Part shown: positions 18,877-29,013 of the stretch, piece by piece
Position numbering within the stretch: the stretch's first letter is position 1
Layout of the letters: every line of letters begins with the position of its first letter
Assembly: GCA_002300355.1 (NCBI GenBank)
Contig: NSGV01000002.1
Span: 620,001 to 684,000 of the forward strand
Length of the DNA stretch: 64,000 nt
Direction: 5' to 3'
Origin: Streptomyces sp. TLI_235
GTDB taxonomy: Bacteria; Actinomycetota; Actinomycetes; Streptomycetales; Streptomycetaceae
The notes under the pieces: generated by a model
What the model was told of the DNA's origin: nothing
What the model saw: the letters and a program-made list of their open reading frames with translations, nothing else
The model's database searches: none
Made by a program: the position numbers and the translations under genes

Positions 18877-18949
18877 GTACTTGTACGGATACCGACTGTC
18901 AGGCCTCCTTCATATGCTCTGCCTTCGTGTCACGGACCAGGGGGGATCA

Positions 18950-19258
18950 GTGAGCGAACAGATCAGCGTCGACCCGAGCGAGCTCCGCGCATCGGCGGCT
19001 ACCGCACGAGCCATCGCCGGAGAGTTCCAACCGTCGACTGCCAAGACCACGGCAGCAAGCCGGGCATCTGCAGGCGAACTTGCCGGCTGGTCGATCGGCC
19101 CGGCTCTGGGAAGCCTGGCCGATCAATGGGCCCCAGCGCTCGACAAGACGGCTGAGCGGCTGACCAGTACGGCAACCAATCTGGAGTCCACCGCCCAGGG
19201 CCACGAGTGGAACGACCAGCAGATCGCCGAGACCTGGCAGCAGCAGGGGGCCAGGTGA
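18950..19258 (+). CDS. EspC/WXG100-like type VII secretion-associated protein
   Basis: A 102-residue, mostly helical protein from GTG 18950 after GGGGGAT. The pattern ISVDPSELRASAATARAIAG, then LAGWSIGPALGSLADQWAPAL and an alternating helical end, fits the ESX-1 EspC-like/WXG-type small partners of type VII substrates. Its TGA overlaps the GTG of the next gene, so the two are coupled. By analogy it forms a helical hairpin that guides or pairs with the larger neighbour. No secretion ATPase (EccC) is in this window. Confidence 0.75.
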   Translation: MSEQISVDPSELRASAATARAIAGEFQPSTAKTTAASRASAGELAGWSIGPALGSLADQWAPALDKTAERLTSTATNLESTAQGHEWNDQQIAETWQQQGAR

Positions 19259-20920
19259 GCAACACCTTCACGCTCCTCCAGCGGTTCAACCCCGCAGGGC
19301 TGCACGACGCGGCCAAGGGCTGGCGGCAGCTGTCCGCCGCGGCAGAGGACGCCGAGAACCGGCACCGGCACCAGGTGAACGGGCCGCTTCGGCACTCGCA
19401 CTGGCAGGGCAAGGACGCCGACAGCGCCTTCTACGCCATGGAGCGCACCGAACAGGTCCTCGAGATCCTCCGGGTAGAGGCCGAATCCGCGGCTCTGGTC
19501 CTGGACACCGTCGCGGACCGGATGGACCAGGCCAAGACCAACCTGCTGAACGCCCTGCGCCGGGCCGACGAGTGGCAGCTGCCCGTATCGGACGACGGCA
19601 CGGTCGGGCTCCCGCAGCAGGCCGCGGCCGACCGGCACGACCCGGATGCTCAGACGGAACGGCAGAACCAGGTGATCTTGCGCAATCAGGTCCAAGAGCG
19701 CATCAACGCCGCTCTCACGGCCGCGCAGGAGGCCAGCGACCAGGGCGCCCACGCTCTGGGGCGCCTCGACGCGAGCATCCTCACCCAGCCCCGGACCTTC
19801 GGCGCGGCCGCGGAATCGGCGCAGGACGCCAAGGACGTCGCCAGGGACCTCGGACTCGCCGCGCCGTACATCCCGGAGAACAAGGACCCCAAGCAGGCTG
19901 CCGACTGGTGGAAGTCCCTGACTCCCGAGCAGCAGCGGAGCTACCTGGCGCTGCACCCCGAGGAGGTCGGGCGGCTCGACGGCCTGCCGTCCACCGTCCG
20001 GGACGAGGCGAACCGCCTCGTCCTGGAGCAGCAGCTCGATGCCCTGCACGCCGGCGATCCCCGGCACAGCGACCTGACGTACGAGCAGTACAACAAGCGC
20101 GAGAACGCACTTCGGGCGCTGAAGGACCACATGGACCAGCGGGACGGAGAGGACGAGCAGCACCAGCTCTTCCTCCTCGGCCTCGATCCAAAGGGCGACG
20201 GCAGGGCCATCGTGTCCACGGGAAACCCCGATACCGCCGACCACACCGCGGTCCTGGTCCCGGGTACCGCGACCACCCTGGAGAGCATGCCCGGGCAGAT
20301 CGACCGGATCGACAAGCTGCAGAACGCCGCCGAGCGGTCCGCGAAGCCCGGGGAGAAGGTCGCCGTGATCTCCTGGCTCGGCTACGACGCACCGGAGATC
20401 CCCCCTGAGAGCCTGGGCGTCGCCGGAACAGGACGCGCCGAGGACGGGGCAGCCGACATGCGCCGCTTCACCGAAGGAGTGCGCGTGGTCCAGGGCGACC
20501 ACCACAGCCACCTGACCGTCATCGGCCACAGCTACGGCACCACCGCCGTCGGCATCGCCGCCCAGGGCGGCGGAGGCCTGCACGCCGACGACATCATCGG
20601 CGTCGCCAGCCCCGGCATGGGCACCAACAACGCCAACAACCTCAACGTCGACCCCGGGCCACGTCTGGCTGGGCACAGCCCAGGACGACAACATCCGGCG
20701 GGTCGCCGACCTGTCCCTCGGCCCCAACCCCATTCGCGAGAACTTCGGCGGCAACAACTTCGTCGTCGACACCCACGGCCACAGCGGTTACTGGGACCCC
20801 GACAGCAAGAGCCTCGTCAACCAAGGACGCATCATCGCCGGCCAGCCACCCGCCACCAGCCCAAAAGAGCCCGAAGATCCACTCAACCCCAACGGTGACG
20901 CCACACTGGTGGTGGGATGA
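19255..20920 (+). pseudogene. DUF1023-type alpha/beta hydrolase with a late frameshift
   Basis: About 555 residues. The N-terminal half is long helices typical of type VII-linked proteins. The C-terminal half is the DUF1023 hydrolase domain with nucleophile elbow VIGHSYGTTAVG near residue 424 and ADDIIGVASPGMG. In the raw frame the protein ends at 20898 as Arg/Pro-rich nonsense after NNLNVDPG. Adding one shift at GACCCCGGGCCAC (20650-20662) restores HVWLGTAQDDNIRRVADLSL, NNFVVDTHGHSGYW and a stop at 20918-20920, which overlaps the next ATG. The original gene therefore ran to 20920. The extra C or G may be a mutation or an error. Confidence 0.75.
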
Positions 20921-21495
20921 CCACCATGCCCGCCACCCGCAACGTCTCCAGGCGCCCTTCGCCGCCGACCGCACCGGTCCGCCGACTTCTCGCCCTGACC
21001 CTGACCGCCCTCACCACCCTGACCGCCGGAGGATGCATGTCCACCCCGGGCAAGAACGACCCGCTGCCCGTCATGGCCAAGACCGACGCCCAGGCGTGGG
21101 CGCAGCACATGACCGAGTTCCTCGCGCAGACAGCGGGAGTGACCCTGACGCCGGCCACCGCGAAGCCGTTCTTCAGCAACTGCGTCGGCAAGAACGACGA
21201 GGTCGTCGACGACGGCCGCTACACCCTCAGCTACGCAGTCGACAGCACCGTTCCCCTGCAACAGCACCCCGAGGCCGTCAAGAAGATCCGCGCCGCACTC
21301 GAGCAGCAGAAATTCACCATCGACGGCTACCGGGAAACCTGGGAAGGCAAGCCGTCCGCACTGCTGGACGCCACCAACACCGACGGCCGCTACCTGGTCA
21401 GCGTCGAGACCGGCGGCGGCACCGACCGCCTGCTCTTCCGGATCAACACCCGCTGCCTCATGCCCCCGTCCACCCCGTCACCGACCCAGCACTAA
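20917..21495 (+). CDS. Secreted lipoprotein of a type VII-type operon
   Basis: A 192-residue protein. Its ATG overlaps the corrected stop of the hydrolase (ATGA). A basic start, hydrophobic core and lipobox LTAGGC predict lipid attachment at the Cys near residue 40. The mature part is alpha/beta with two Cys (SNCVG, NTRCL) that may pair. No enzyme motif. The trio of EspC-like protein, DUF1023 hydrolase and lipoprotein recurs in Streptomyces; the lipoprotein may bind or neutralise the hydrolase at the membrane, which is inference. Confidence 0.75.
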   Translation: MTTMPATRNVSRRPSPPTAPVRRLLALTLTALTTLTAGGCMSTPGKNDPLPVMAKTDAQAWAQHMTEFLAQTAGVTLTPATAKPFFSNCVGKNDEVVDDGRYTLSYAVDSTVPLQQHPEAVKKIRAALEQQKFTIDGYRETWEGKPSALLDATNTDGRYLVSVETGGGTDRLLFRINTRCLMPPSTPSPTQH

Positions 21496-21673
21496 CACGG
21501 GACACCAGGTACGCCCCCTACACGGCACCTGCCTGAAATCGGGAACAACCGTGCGTCGGCACGGCAGCCCCCTGGCGAAGACGGGTCTGGCCAGGAGGTC
21601 GGTCGGCACGCTTGCCTGCAGACCGACTCCACGTGCCCGCGATCGAGCCCATCTGCCAGAGACGTCTGCCTCT

Positions 21674-21714
21674 TCGGCTTCGGGTCCTGACGTCCCGCCA
21701 GGACCCGAAGCCGA
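21674..21714. terminator. Hairpin downstream of the lipoprotein gene
   Basis: A perfect 15-bp stem, TCGGCTTCGGGTCCT (21674-21688) and its complement (21700-21714), around an 11-base loop. It lies about 180 bp after the lipoprotein stop. Confidence 0.6.
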
Positions 21715-21728
21715 GGGCATAGCCGAAG

Positions 21729-22022
21729 TCAAATCGCCGAGTTCCGGCCCTCAGATGCATTCGCCATGAGCTGAGCAAAGGCTGCCGAGGCTTGTTCGGC
21801 TTCAGGACGGCAGGGGCCACAGACCCGGTCTTCGGGCACCGTGCTGTCGGGCACATACGGTCGCTCGCACTCCGCGCAGCACGGCCGGGATTCAGCTGCT
21901 CCCGGCACCGGCTCGGGAAGAATTTCGCCTCCGCCTCCACGACGACGGTGACGAAGTAGTCGCGACGGCCGCCAGCACCTGCGGCCCACACGGCGCTGCA
22001 CGACACCGGCCGCCGGCTGCAC
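21729..22022 (-). CDS. Possible small zinc-ribbon protein
   Basis: The frame contains CCAECERPYVP and VCGPCRPEAEQASAAFAQLM, two CxxC knuckles spaced like a small zinc ribbon, followed by a helix. The part upstream of the first CxxC is Arg-rich and unconvincing. It may be a real short protein, the tail of a broken one, or chance. The rest of 21496-22142 shows no other gene. Confidence 0.3.
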   Translation of the reverse strand: MQPAAGVVQRRVGRRCWRPSRLLRHRRRGGGGEILPEPVPGAAESRPCCAECERPYVPDSTVPEDRVCGPCRPEAEQASAAFAQLMANASEGRNSAI

Positions 22023-22199
22023 CGGGATGCCTCATCGGACCGAGCGGCCGGCCCGGGCCGGAACAAGACAGGAGGCGTATCACCGAACGCCCGGTCGGCG
22101 GCTGGTAGCGCTCGGTAGGCTTGTCATGTACCTTGCGTAGCGGTGATGGGCAAGACGAAGGCCGCCTCTGCCTCCGTGGGGGGAGCGCCGGGGCGGCCC

Positions 22200-22586
22200 T
22201 GTTCCTCGCCTGGGCCCGGCTGTGTGTTCCGTGGGGGAGTGCCGGCCGGGTCCGATTTCGATATACCCGTTCGAACCTCGGGCCATGCCGACGACTGCGG
22301 TGCCGGGCCCGGAGAAGCACGCGATCCGGACGCCTTCGGCGAGCCGATCGACAACGATCAGGGCCACCTGGCCGGAGTGTTCCTCCGACCCGAACAGCGC
22401 GGCACGGGCCTGGCCTGCGTCTTGTTTCATGCAGCGATCGCCTTCGTCCATCAGCTAGACGAGCCCAAGGTCTCGTGTCCGGCTCTACGTTCACCCGGAC
22501 AACCGGCGAGGCTGAAACCCTCTACCGAAAGATCAGTATTACCCGCAGCTGCCGCTCCGTCCCGGTCCCAGGCGAGTCGTCTGTAA
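22200..22586 (+). pseudogene. GNAT acetyltransferase pseudogene
   Basis: One frame gives the acetyl-CoA loop and following helix, LAGVFLRPEQRGTGLACVLF, then AAIAFVHQLDEPK. A shift of frame gives RLYVHPDNRR, and another gives ETLYRKISITRS, which is the normal end of GNAT strand 5-6. At least two frameshifts are needed and the gene is cut at 22587 by the arm of an insertion sequence. The N-terminal half is not recognisable. Confidence 0.6.
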
Positions 22587-23210
22587 GAAGTCGGCACGCT
22601 GGGTGCGGTTTTCACGCTCTGGGCATCGATCGCGCAGGCCGTCGGCTCGGGCTGCCGGCCCTCCTTCTCGCGGACCAGGCGGTGCAGTCGGATGCCGAGC
22701 TTCTCGATCGTGCCGTCGGCAGTCCAGGCGCTGAAGTGCGAGAACACGGTGGTGTGGGGCGGGAAGTCGTGTGGCAGGTAGCGCCCGGCGATCCCGGTGC
22801 GGTTCACGTAGAGGATCGCGTTCATGACCTCGCGCAGGTCGGCGACCCTGCCGCCGAGCCCCAGCGAGGTCTTCTGTCGCTCGGTCCGCCAAGCGGTCAG
22901 GACCGGCTCCACGAGGGCCCAGCGGGCATCGGACAAATCACTCGGATAGGCTCTGCGCTGCGACTGCTCCGTCATAACTCCACTGGTAAATCTGAGAGTT
23001 GGACACGGCCATCACTCGTCCGGGTGAACTGGAGTGGGATATCCGCGACCTTTTCGAACCGGACAGGAGCCTTCGGGACGAAACGGGACGAACTGCGGCG
23101 TCCTCGACTTCCGATCGGCTGCGACATTCCGGGCAACAAGCACATGAGCTGACTCTTCGGGCAGGCACCAAACGGACCAAACCTGCACGTCAGCGGCGCG
23201 AACGTCCTCT
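22587..23210 (-). mobile_element. Truncated IS copy B' (inverted arm)
   Basis: A 624-bp reverse-complement copy of 24315-24939, almost identical; the few differences seen include one indel in CAAACGG/CAAAACGG and a Trp-to-Gly change. It carries the leader and the first about 127 codons of the IS B transposase (minus strand, start 22975, MTEQSQRRAYPSDLSDARWA) up to SVPTS. It then ends abruptly against the GNAT pseudogene. Confidence 0.85.
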
Positions 23211-24314
23211 AACTGGGCGTTTCGTCCCTGACTTTGGACGTCAGGTTCCGCGCCAGGTTGGGGTGGATTCGCCGGTGAGGCGGCGGGTCATGAGGCCGAT
23301 CATGGCGACGTGGACCATGGCTTCCGAGCGGGCCGGGAGTGCCTCGTAGTCGCGGGCCAGGCGCCGGTGGTTCATGAGCCAGCCGAAGGTGCGCTCGACG
23401 ATCCATCTGCGGGGCTGGACGACGAATCCCCTGGTGGTGGGGTCGCGTCGGACGATCTCGAGGTCGATGCCGAGAGTGGCGGCGTGTTCGACGGCGGCGT
23501 TCTTGTAGCCCATGTCGGCCCAGGCCTTGCGGACGGTGGGGTGCTCGGCCGCGACGGCGGTCAGCAGCTGTCGGCCGGCGGTGCCGTCCTGGACGCTCGC
23601 GGCGGTGACCAGCACCACGAGCAGCAGGCCGATCGTGTCGGTGACGATGTTGCGTTTCCTACCGACGATCCGCTTCCCGACATCGGCGCCCTGGCCAGCG
23701 ACAGGGACGTTCGTGGAGGTCTTGATGCTCTGCGAGTCGATGATGCACGCAGTGGGTTCCGGATCGCGGCCCTCGGCGGTGCGGACCAGCCGCCGGAGAA
23801 GGCCATTGAGCTGCTCGAACACTCCTTCCTTCTGCCAGCGGGCGAAGTAGGCGTAGACCGTCTCCCAGGGCGGGTAGTCGTGGGGGAGGTAGCACCAGGG
23901 GATGCCGGTTCGGTCGACGTAGAGGATCGCATCGAGGAGGTCGCGCAGCTCGTGCTCGGGAGGCCGACCGAACGCCAGGGCGCGTTCGGTGCGGGCTCGG
24001 CGCCAGGCGGTGAGGGTGGGTTCGACCAGGGCCCAGCGGGCGTCGGACAGGTCGCTCGGATACGGTCGACGATCCGTCATGATGACGGCATACTGCGGAA
24101 TCTCGCTTCCGCCCAGAGGCAGCGGAACTCAGGGGACAACTGTGCTCCAGCCAGGCTTCCTGGGATGAGACAGGACGATGTACACAGTTCCGGCGGACAT
24201 TCGTGTAACGGCGGCACTCCTGTCACCAGAGCCCCAAGCGTCACCGAAAGCGAGCAGTCTGGGCGCCTCGAAAACCGGCATAAACCGGCCCACGTAAGGG
24301 CAAAACGCCCAGTT
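23211..24314. mobile_element. IS5-like element 'IS D' at the centre of a palindrome
   Basis: Its ends are perfect 12-bp inverted repeats: AACTGGGCGTTT (23211-23222) and its complement (24303-24314). On both sides it touches the AGAGGACG end of IS B sequence, in opposite orientations. Size 1,104 bp with one transposase gene. Confidence 0.85.
23241..24080 (-). CDS. IS5-family transposase (IS D), apparently intact
   Basis: A 279-residue DDE transposase with the family start RRPYPSDLSDARWALVEPTL and a complete triad: Asp in CIIDSQSIKTST, Asp in KAWADMGYKNAA and Glu in RWIVERTFGWL. No frameshift or stop. It ends 18 bp from the terminal repeat. It may be functional. Confidence 0.9.
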   Translation of the reverse strand: MTDRRPYPSDLSDARWALVEPTLTAWRRARTERALAFGRPPEHELRDLLDAILYVDRTGIPWCYLPHDYPPWETVYAYFARWQKEGVFEQLNGLLRRLVRTAEGRDPEPTACIIDSQSIKTSTNVPVAGQGADVGKRIVGRKRNIVTDTIGLLLVVLVTAASVQDGTAGRQLLTAVAAEHPTVRKAWADMGYKNAAVEHAATLGIDLEIVRRDPTTRGFVVQPRRWIVERTFGWLMNHRRLARDYEALPARSEAMVHVAMIGLMTRRLTGESTPTWRGT

Positions 24315-25426
24315 AGAGGACGTTCGCGCCGCTGACGTGCAGGTTTGGTCCGTTTTGGTGCCTGCCCGAAGAGTCAGCTCATGTGCTTGTTGCCCGGAAT
24401 GTCGCAGCCGATCGGAAGTCGAGGACGCCGCAGCTCGTCCCGTTTCGTCCCGAAGGCTCCTGTCCGGTTCGAAAAGGTCGCGGATATCCCACTCCAGTTC
24501 ACCCGGACGAGTGATGGCCGTGTCCAACTCTCAGATTTACCAGTGGAGTTATGACGGAGCAGTCGCAGCGCAGAGCCTATCCGAGTGATTTGTCCGATGC
24601 CCGCTGGGCCCTCGTGGAGCCGGTCCTGACCGCTTGGCGGACCGAGCGACAGAAGACCTCGCTGGGGCTCGGCGGCAGGGTCGCCGACCTGCGCGAGGTC
24701 ATGAACGCGATCCTCTACGTGAACCGCACCGGGATCGCCTGGCGCTACCTGCCACACGACTTCCCGCCCCACACCACCGTGTTCTCGCACTTCAGCGCCT
24801 GGACTGCCGACGGCACGATCGAGAAGCTCGGCATCCGACTGCACCGCCTGGTCCGCGAGAAGGAGGGCCGGCAGCCCGAGCCGACGGCCTGCGCGATCGA
24901 TGCTCAGAGCGTGAAAACCGCACCCAGCGTGCCGACTTCCACCCAGGGCATCGACGCCGGCAAGAGGATCGTCGGCCGCAAGCGCAGCATCGTCGTCGAC
25001 ACGCTCGGCCTTCTTCTGCTCGTGATGGTGACCGCGGCCAGCGTTTCGGACAACGAGGCCGGCAAGCAGCTCCTCACCCAACTCGCCGAGTCGCATCCCA
25101 CGATCACCAAGGCCTGGGTCGACACCGGCTACAAGACCCAGGCCGTCGAACACGGGGCGGAGCTCGGCATCGATGTCGATGTCGTCCCGCGAAATACCCA
25201 GGTCAAGGGCTTCTCGGTCGTTCCCCGGAGATGGGTCGTCGAGCGCACCTTCGGCTGGATCATGATGCACCGCCGGATCGCCCGCGACTACGAGACCAAA
25301 CCCGAGCACTCCGAGAGCATGATCCGCCTCGCGATGATCTCCAACCTCGCCAGACGAGCAACGGGCGAAAGCACCATAACCTGGCACAAACCATGAACTA
25401 CCCCGCACTCGAGCAGGACGTCCTCT
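24315..25426. mobile_element. IS5-like element 'IS B', complete
   Basis: Ends AGAGGACGT (24315-24323) and ACGTCCTCT (25418-25426) form a 9-bp terminal repeat. The element is 1,112 bp. It has an unusually long leader of about 235 bp before its transposase, in which no good gene was seen. On the right it interrupts a MobF relaxase gene; on the left it touches IS D. Confidence 0.85.
24551..25396 (+). CDS. IS5-family transposase (IS B), apparently intact
   Basis: A 281-residue DDE transposase with Asp in CAIDAQSVKT, Asp in KAWVDTGYKTQA and Glu in RWVVERTFGWIM. The start ATG 24551 follows TGGAGTT. It is the full-length version of the broken copy at 22587-22975. Confidence 0.9.
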   Translation: MTEQSQRRAYPSDLSDARWALVEPVLTAWRTERQKTSLGLGGRVADLREVMNAILYVNRTGIAWRYLPHDFPPHTTVFSHFSAWTADGTIEKLGIRLHRLVREKEGRQPEPTACAIDAQSVKTAPSVPTSTQGIDAGKRIVGRKRSIVVDTLGLLLLVMVTAASVSDNEAGKQLLTQLAESHPTITKAWVDTGYKTQAVEHGAELGIDVDVVPRNTQVKGFSVVPRRWVVERTFGWIMMHRRIARDYETKPEHSESMIRLAMISNLARRATGESTITWHKP

Positions 25427-27684
25427 GAGAACGCGGTCATGCTTCCGGTACCAGGTGAACGCCTCGGCGTGGTCACCGTCGCGCAGCCGCAGCGAGGCCT
25501 GCTTCTCGCCGGGGGTGCGGAAGCGGTGCACGGCGGTGAGGTGGACGGCGCCGACCTCGCTCTGGATCAGGCGCAGCACTCCGCCGGACTCGACGGCCGC
25601 GAGTTGGGCGGGGTCGCCGACCAGGCGGACGTGGGCGCCCACGTGCTTCGCGCGGGCGACGACGGCGGCGAGGTGGAGGGTGGCGGCCATGCCGGCCTCG
25701 TCGATGATCACCGTGTCGCCGCGGCGCAGCAGTTCGGCCTCGCCGAGGGTGTGGGTGCCGGTGTCGGCGAGGTCCTGGCGGTGCAGCCAGTGGTGGATCG
25801 TGTCTGCGGACGTGCCGAGTTCCTCGCCTAGGACCTGGGCGGCGCGGGCGGAGGGTGCGAGGGCGATCACGCGGCGTCCGGAGGCGGCCAGGGCGTCGGC
25901 GACCAGTCGCAGGGCGGTGGTCTTGCCGGCCCCGGCCGGGCCGATCGCGGCGAGCAGTTGGCGGGGGCTGGTGGCGAACGCGCGCGCCACCGCGATCTGT
26001 CCGGCGTCCAGCCGCCCGGTGTGGCGGAAGCGCTGGTATTCGAAGGTGGCCGGGGTGCAGGGCGGGGACACGACGGTGTGGGCGGCCGCGACGATGGCGT
26101 CCTCTGCGGCGAGGAGCGCGGGGGTGGTGTAGAGCTGTGCGTCGCGGCGGCGGTAGATGCTGGTGCCGTCGGTTCGCTGCAGTGGGGCGAAGGGCGGGTT
26201 GATGTCCGGTGGTGTCAGGTCGAGGCACAGCCGGTTCAGGGCGTACTCGGTGATCTGCTCGGCCCAGTGAGGCGGCGCGACCCGGCCCCGGCCGGCGCGG
26301 GTGATCTGCCGGTATGCCTCGGCCCGAATGTGGCGGCGGCCGAACACCGCCCGGTGGCGCCCTACGGTCTCCACGGTTGTGCGCGCCAGGCTCTCGAGGC
26401 CTCCAGCTGGCGGGCCGCCGCGCGGGCGTTGGCCAGCAGGTCGTCGACGGCCTCCGGACCGAAGGTGTCGATCGCCCGTTCGCGCCAGCGGGCCCGCAGC
26501 TCGGACAGTGGCCGAACCTCCTTCTTCGTGGGCCGGGTCTCCAGGGTGGCCTGACTGGCCAGCTTGACCCGGGTGGCCCGCGAAGGCTCCTTGCCGTGCT
26601 CGGTACGGTGCGCATCCGTCAGCTCTAGCAGGCGCCGGCGGATGGCGTGCGAGCGGCTGGACGCCGCGTCGATCAGGTCCTCGCCGACTCCGGCGATTTC
26701 CATGACTGGTCGCCGCCCGTCCGGGCGGGTCCGTTCCACGGCAGCCAGGCCCAGTGCGGCGCAGACCCGGTGCACTACCTCGGCGTTGTAGACCTCCGAG
26801 GCGCTGACGATGTGGGCCAGCAGGTGCCGTCCGTCGATGGCCCGCCACTTGCCCTGCGGGTTCTGCACCTTGTTCGCGACCAGGATGTGGTCGTGCAGTC
26901 CCGGATCACCTGCACGGGAGTCGAAGTGCCGGAACCTGACCCCGATCAGGCCGGTGGTGACGTCGTGCTGGGCGATGCCGTTGTGGCCGCTGCGGGTCGC
27001 CAACCCGTGGTTCTCGATCCAGCGCAGCGTCGCCACTACCGCTTCGTCGTGGCACCGCTCGACGACCGCTCGGACCGTCTCGTCCCCAAGAGCCCACAGC
27101 TGCCCGATGCTAGGCGGAGCCTGGGCGACGCAATGCCAGCCCGCCATCGGTTGCCGGGTAGCAGCCGTGTGCTGTCGGACGAAACGGTCGAGCTCCCGGA
27201 TGCCCTTCGGTCCCCACCCGTACCTCTCGCGGAACGCCTTCATGCCCTCCACCCGCCGGATGCGGCGGTACTCGATGTGCGTCACCGGCCCGCCGCGCTG
27301 CTTCTCGATCGCGGTGGCGCGCGCCTCGATGCGCCGGGCGAGTTCAGTCGGGTTCTTGCCGAAGCCGTAGTACGAGGTGCCCAGCCGGATTGCCTTCAGG
27401 GCCTGCTTCACGCTGGCGCCCGTGCGTATCAGGTCGGCCGTTATGTCGTCCGCCAGCGGATGCAGCCCCTCCCCGAACAGAGCCAGCATCTGTCGCTCGG
27501 TCACCTCACCCTGAAGGCCCAGAAGCGCCGCCGCACGGCCCACCCACACACCCGGTGGCAGACCCACGTTCCGCTGATGCTCCGCGAGATCGAGGCCGCA
27601 CGAACGCGGCTGATCACCGAAGGCAATCTGCCGCTCGAAGTAGAGGTATCCGTCCCCCGGCGTCATCTTGCTCACGCCGAGCAC
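25427..27684 (-). pseudogene. MobF conjugative relaxase-helicase, truncated and frameshifted
   Basis: From GTG 27684 (VLGVSKMTPGDGYLYFERQI) the protein is a TrwC/MobF relaxase. It has the HUH metal site FRHFDSRAGDPGLHDHILV near residues 245-262, which together with an N-terminal Tyr would nick an origin of transfer. A one-base loss near 26384 (GCCTGGCGCGC) breaks the frame. In the other frame the superfamily I helicase domain follows, with Walker A GPAGAGKTTALR, the DEAG box IIDEAGMAATLH and RLVGDPAQLAAVESGG. At 25427 the gene is cut by IS B, removing the rest of the helicase. It is a relic of a conjugative plasmid or integrative element. Confidence 0.85.
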
Positions 27685-28214
27685 GACACCCCGCCCTTCG
27701 CCTCGCGCACGAAAATGCAAGAGGTGTTGTAACGCAAGTGGTGCCGGAGGACCGCTTCGACCTCTTCGTGGATGTGCATGCCCGCCCCCTTCGCCCAGAT
27801 GGCTCCCTCGGCGTCTGAAAGCGCCACAGCCACTCAAGGCAGACGGGGCCGAAGCGGGAAGGCGGATCGGTCGCAGATCCCGTCACGCGGGATCACCAGG
27901 GCCACTCGCCACAGCGACTCCCGCCAGATGGGAGCACTCCGCTACGGCACGCCAGCCTCGCACTACCGAGGGAACCCGCCATCGGGGCAGAGGCCTTACG
28001 GAGGGCCAGCCAGGCGGAACCCCCAACTCACCGCGAGACGGCCCGGCGGTCCCCGCTCCGCAGGCATCGGCGCGGAGCAGTCGCCCCACTGCCACGCCAC
28101 CACGCCCGGGCCGGCCCAGACAACGGCAACCGCAGCACGACCGATCGAGTCGCCCCGTGCAGTCCTGTGTGCCTACGCTCCGGCCCCGCACGCGAACGCC
28201 CGCCTCGCCGGCGT
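27685..28214. other. Gene-free stretch between the relaxase and the PucR remnant
   Basis: About 530 bases with only unconvincing frames. A plus-strand piece at 27726-27818 (VVPEDRFDLFVDVHARPLRP, then a stop) could be the tail of a lost gene. No oriT-like nick motif or long inverted repeat was identified, although an oriT would be expected near a relaxase start. Confidence 0.35.
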
Positions 28215-28998
28215 GCGGGTTGAGCGTGCTTCGCTTCGAGGAAACCTCCAGCCGCGTCCTCGCCTACTCCCGCTCCTCGGACTCCGACGAGGTGGACGAC
28301 CTGCGGCGCCGCTCCATCCTCGGCTCGCAGGGCCCGGAGCCGTACCTCTCCAAGCTCCGTGAGTGGGGCATCTTCCAGCACCTGCGCAGCTCGGACAGCG
28401 TGATCGCGATCGACCCGCACCCCGAACTGGGGATCAGGCGCGGGAGCGCCATCGGCATCAGAGCGGGCGCCCAGCCGCTGGGCACCGTCTCGGTCCAGGA
28501 GGGCGCCCAGCCGCTCGCCCCGCTGGTCGGGCAGGCCCTGGTCGGCGCGGCCAGGGTGGCGGCGGCCCAGCTGGTCCGCAGGCGGCGCGAGCTCGCGGCG
28601 GACGTACGACTGACGCAGACCATGCTCACCGGCCTGCTGGAGGGCTCGACCTGCGCCGCCCGGCCACAGTGCTGGCGTACGCGGCGGGCTCGCCCTCCGA
28701 GGGCTCGGACCTCGAACTCACCCGGGCCGAGGTGCAGGAACGTGGCGGCCTGCGCGACCCCCGGCTGACCGCCCTCGTCGACTACGACCGCCGCCACGGC
28801 ACCCGCCTCGCCGAGTCGGTGCTCGCCTGGCTCGACGCCCTCGGCGAGGTCCGTGTGGCGGCGGATGTCCTGCACATCCCCCCAACACCCTGCGCTACCG
28901 CGTCCGTCGCGCGGAACAGCTCACCGGAATCGACCTGGCGCAGCCACAGCAGCGCCTGAGGGCGATGCTGCAGCTGCGCCTGCCGACCGAGGATGTAT
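28215..28998 (+). pseudogene. PucR/CdaR-type regulator pseudogene
   Basis: Pieces of one regulator in successive frames: a sensory part (SSRVLAYSRSSDSDEVDDLR, RSILGSQGPEPYLSKLREWG); after a shift near 28650, PATVLAYAAGSPSEGSDLEL then directly LRDPRLTALVDYDRRHGTRL; and after another shift near 28880, PNTLRYRVRRAEQLTGIDLA and the usual end LQLRLPTED. The join of TRAEV to LRDPRL omits the middle domain, so there is an internal deletion as well as two frameshifts. The start is also missing. The HTH helix LRYRVRRAEQLTG identifies the family. Confidence 0.7.
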
Positions 28999-29013
28999 GA
29001 GCCGAAGAGGCGG

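Noticed and set aside
24129-24527. Minus-strand frame MDTAITRPGELEWDIRDLF in the IS B leader (also 22999-23349)
   Set aside because: Present only because the IS leader is duplicated; no ribosome site and different C-termini in the two copies, so more likely untranslated leader.
24374-25426. Open frame joining IS B antisense sequence to the relaxase
   Set aside because: The in-frame continuation through the insertion is antisense to the transposase; it is an accident of the insertion, not a fusion protein.
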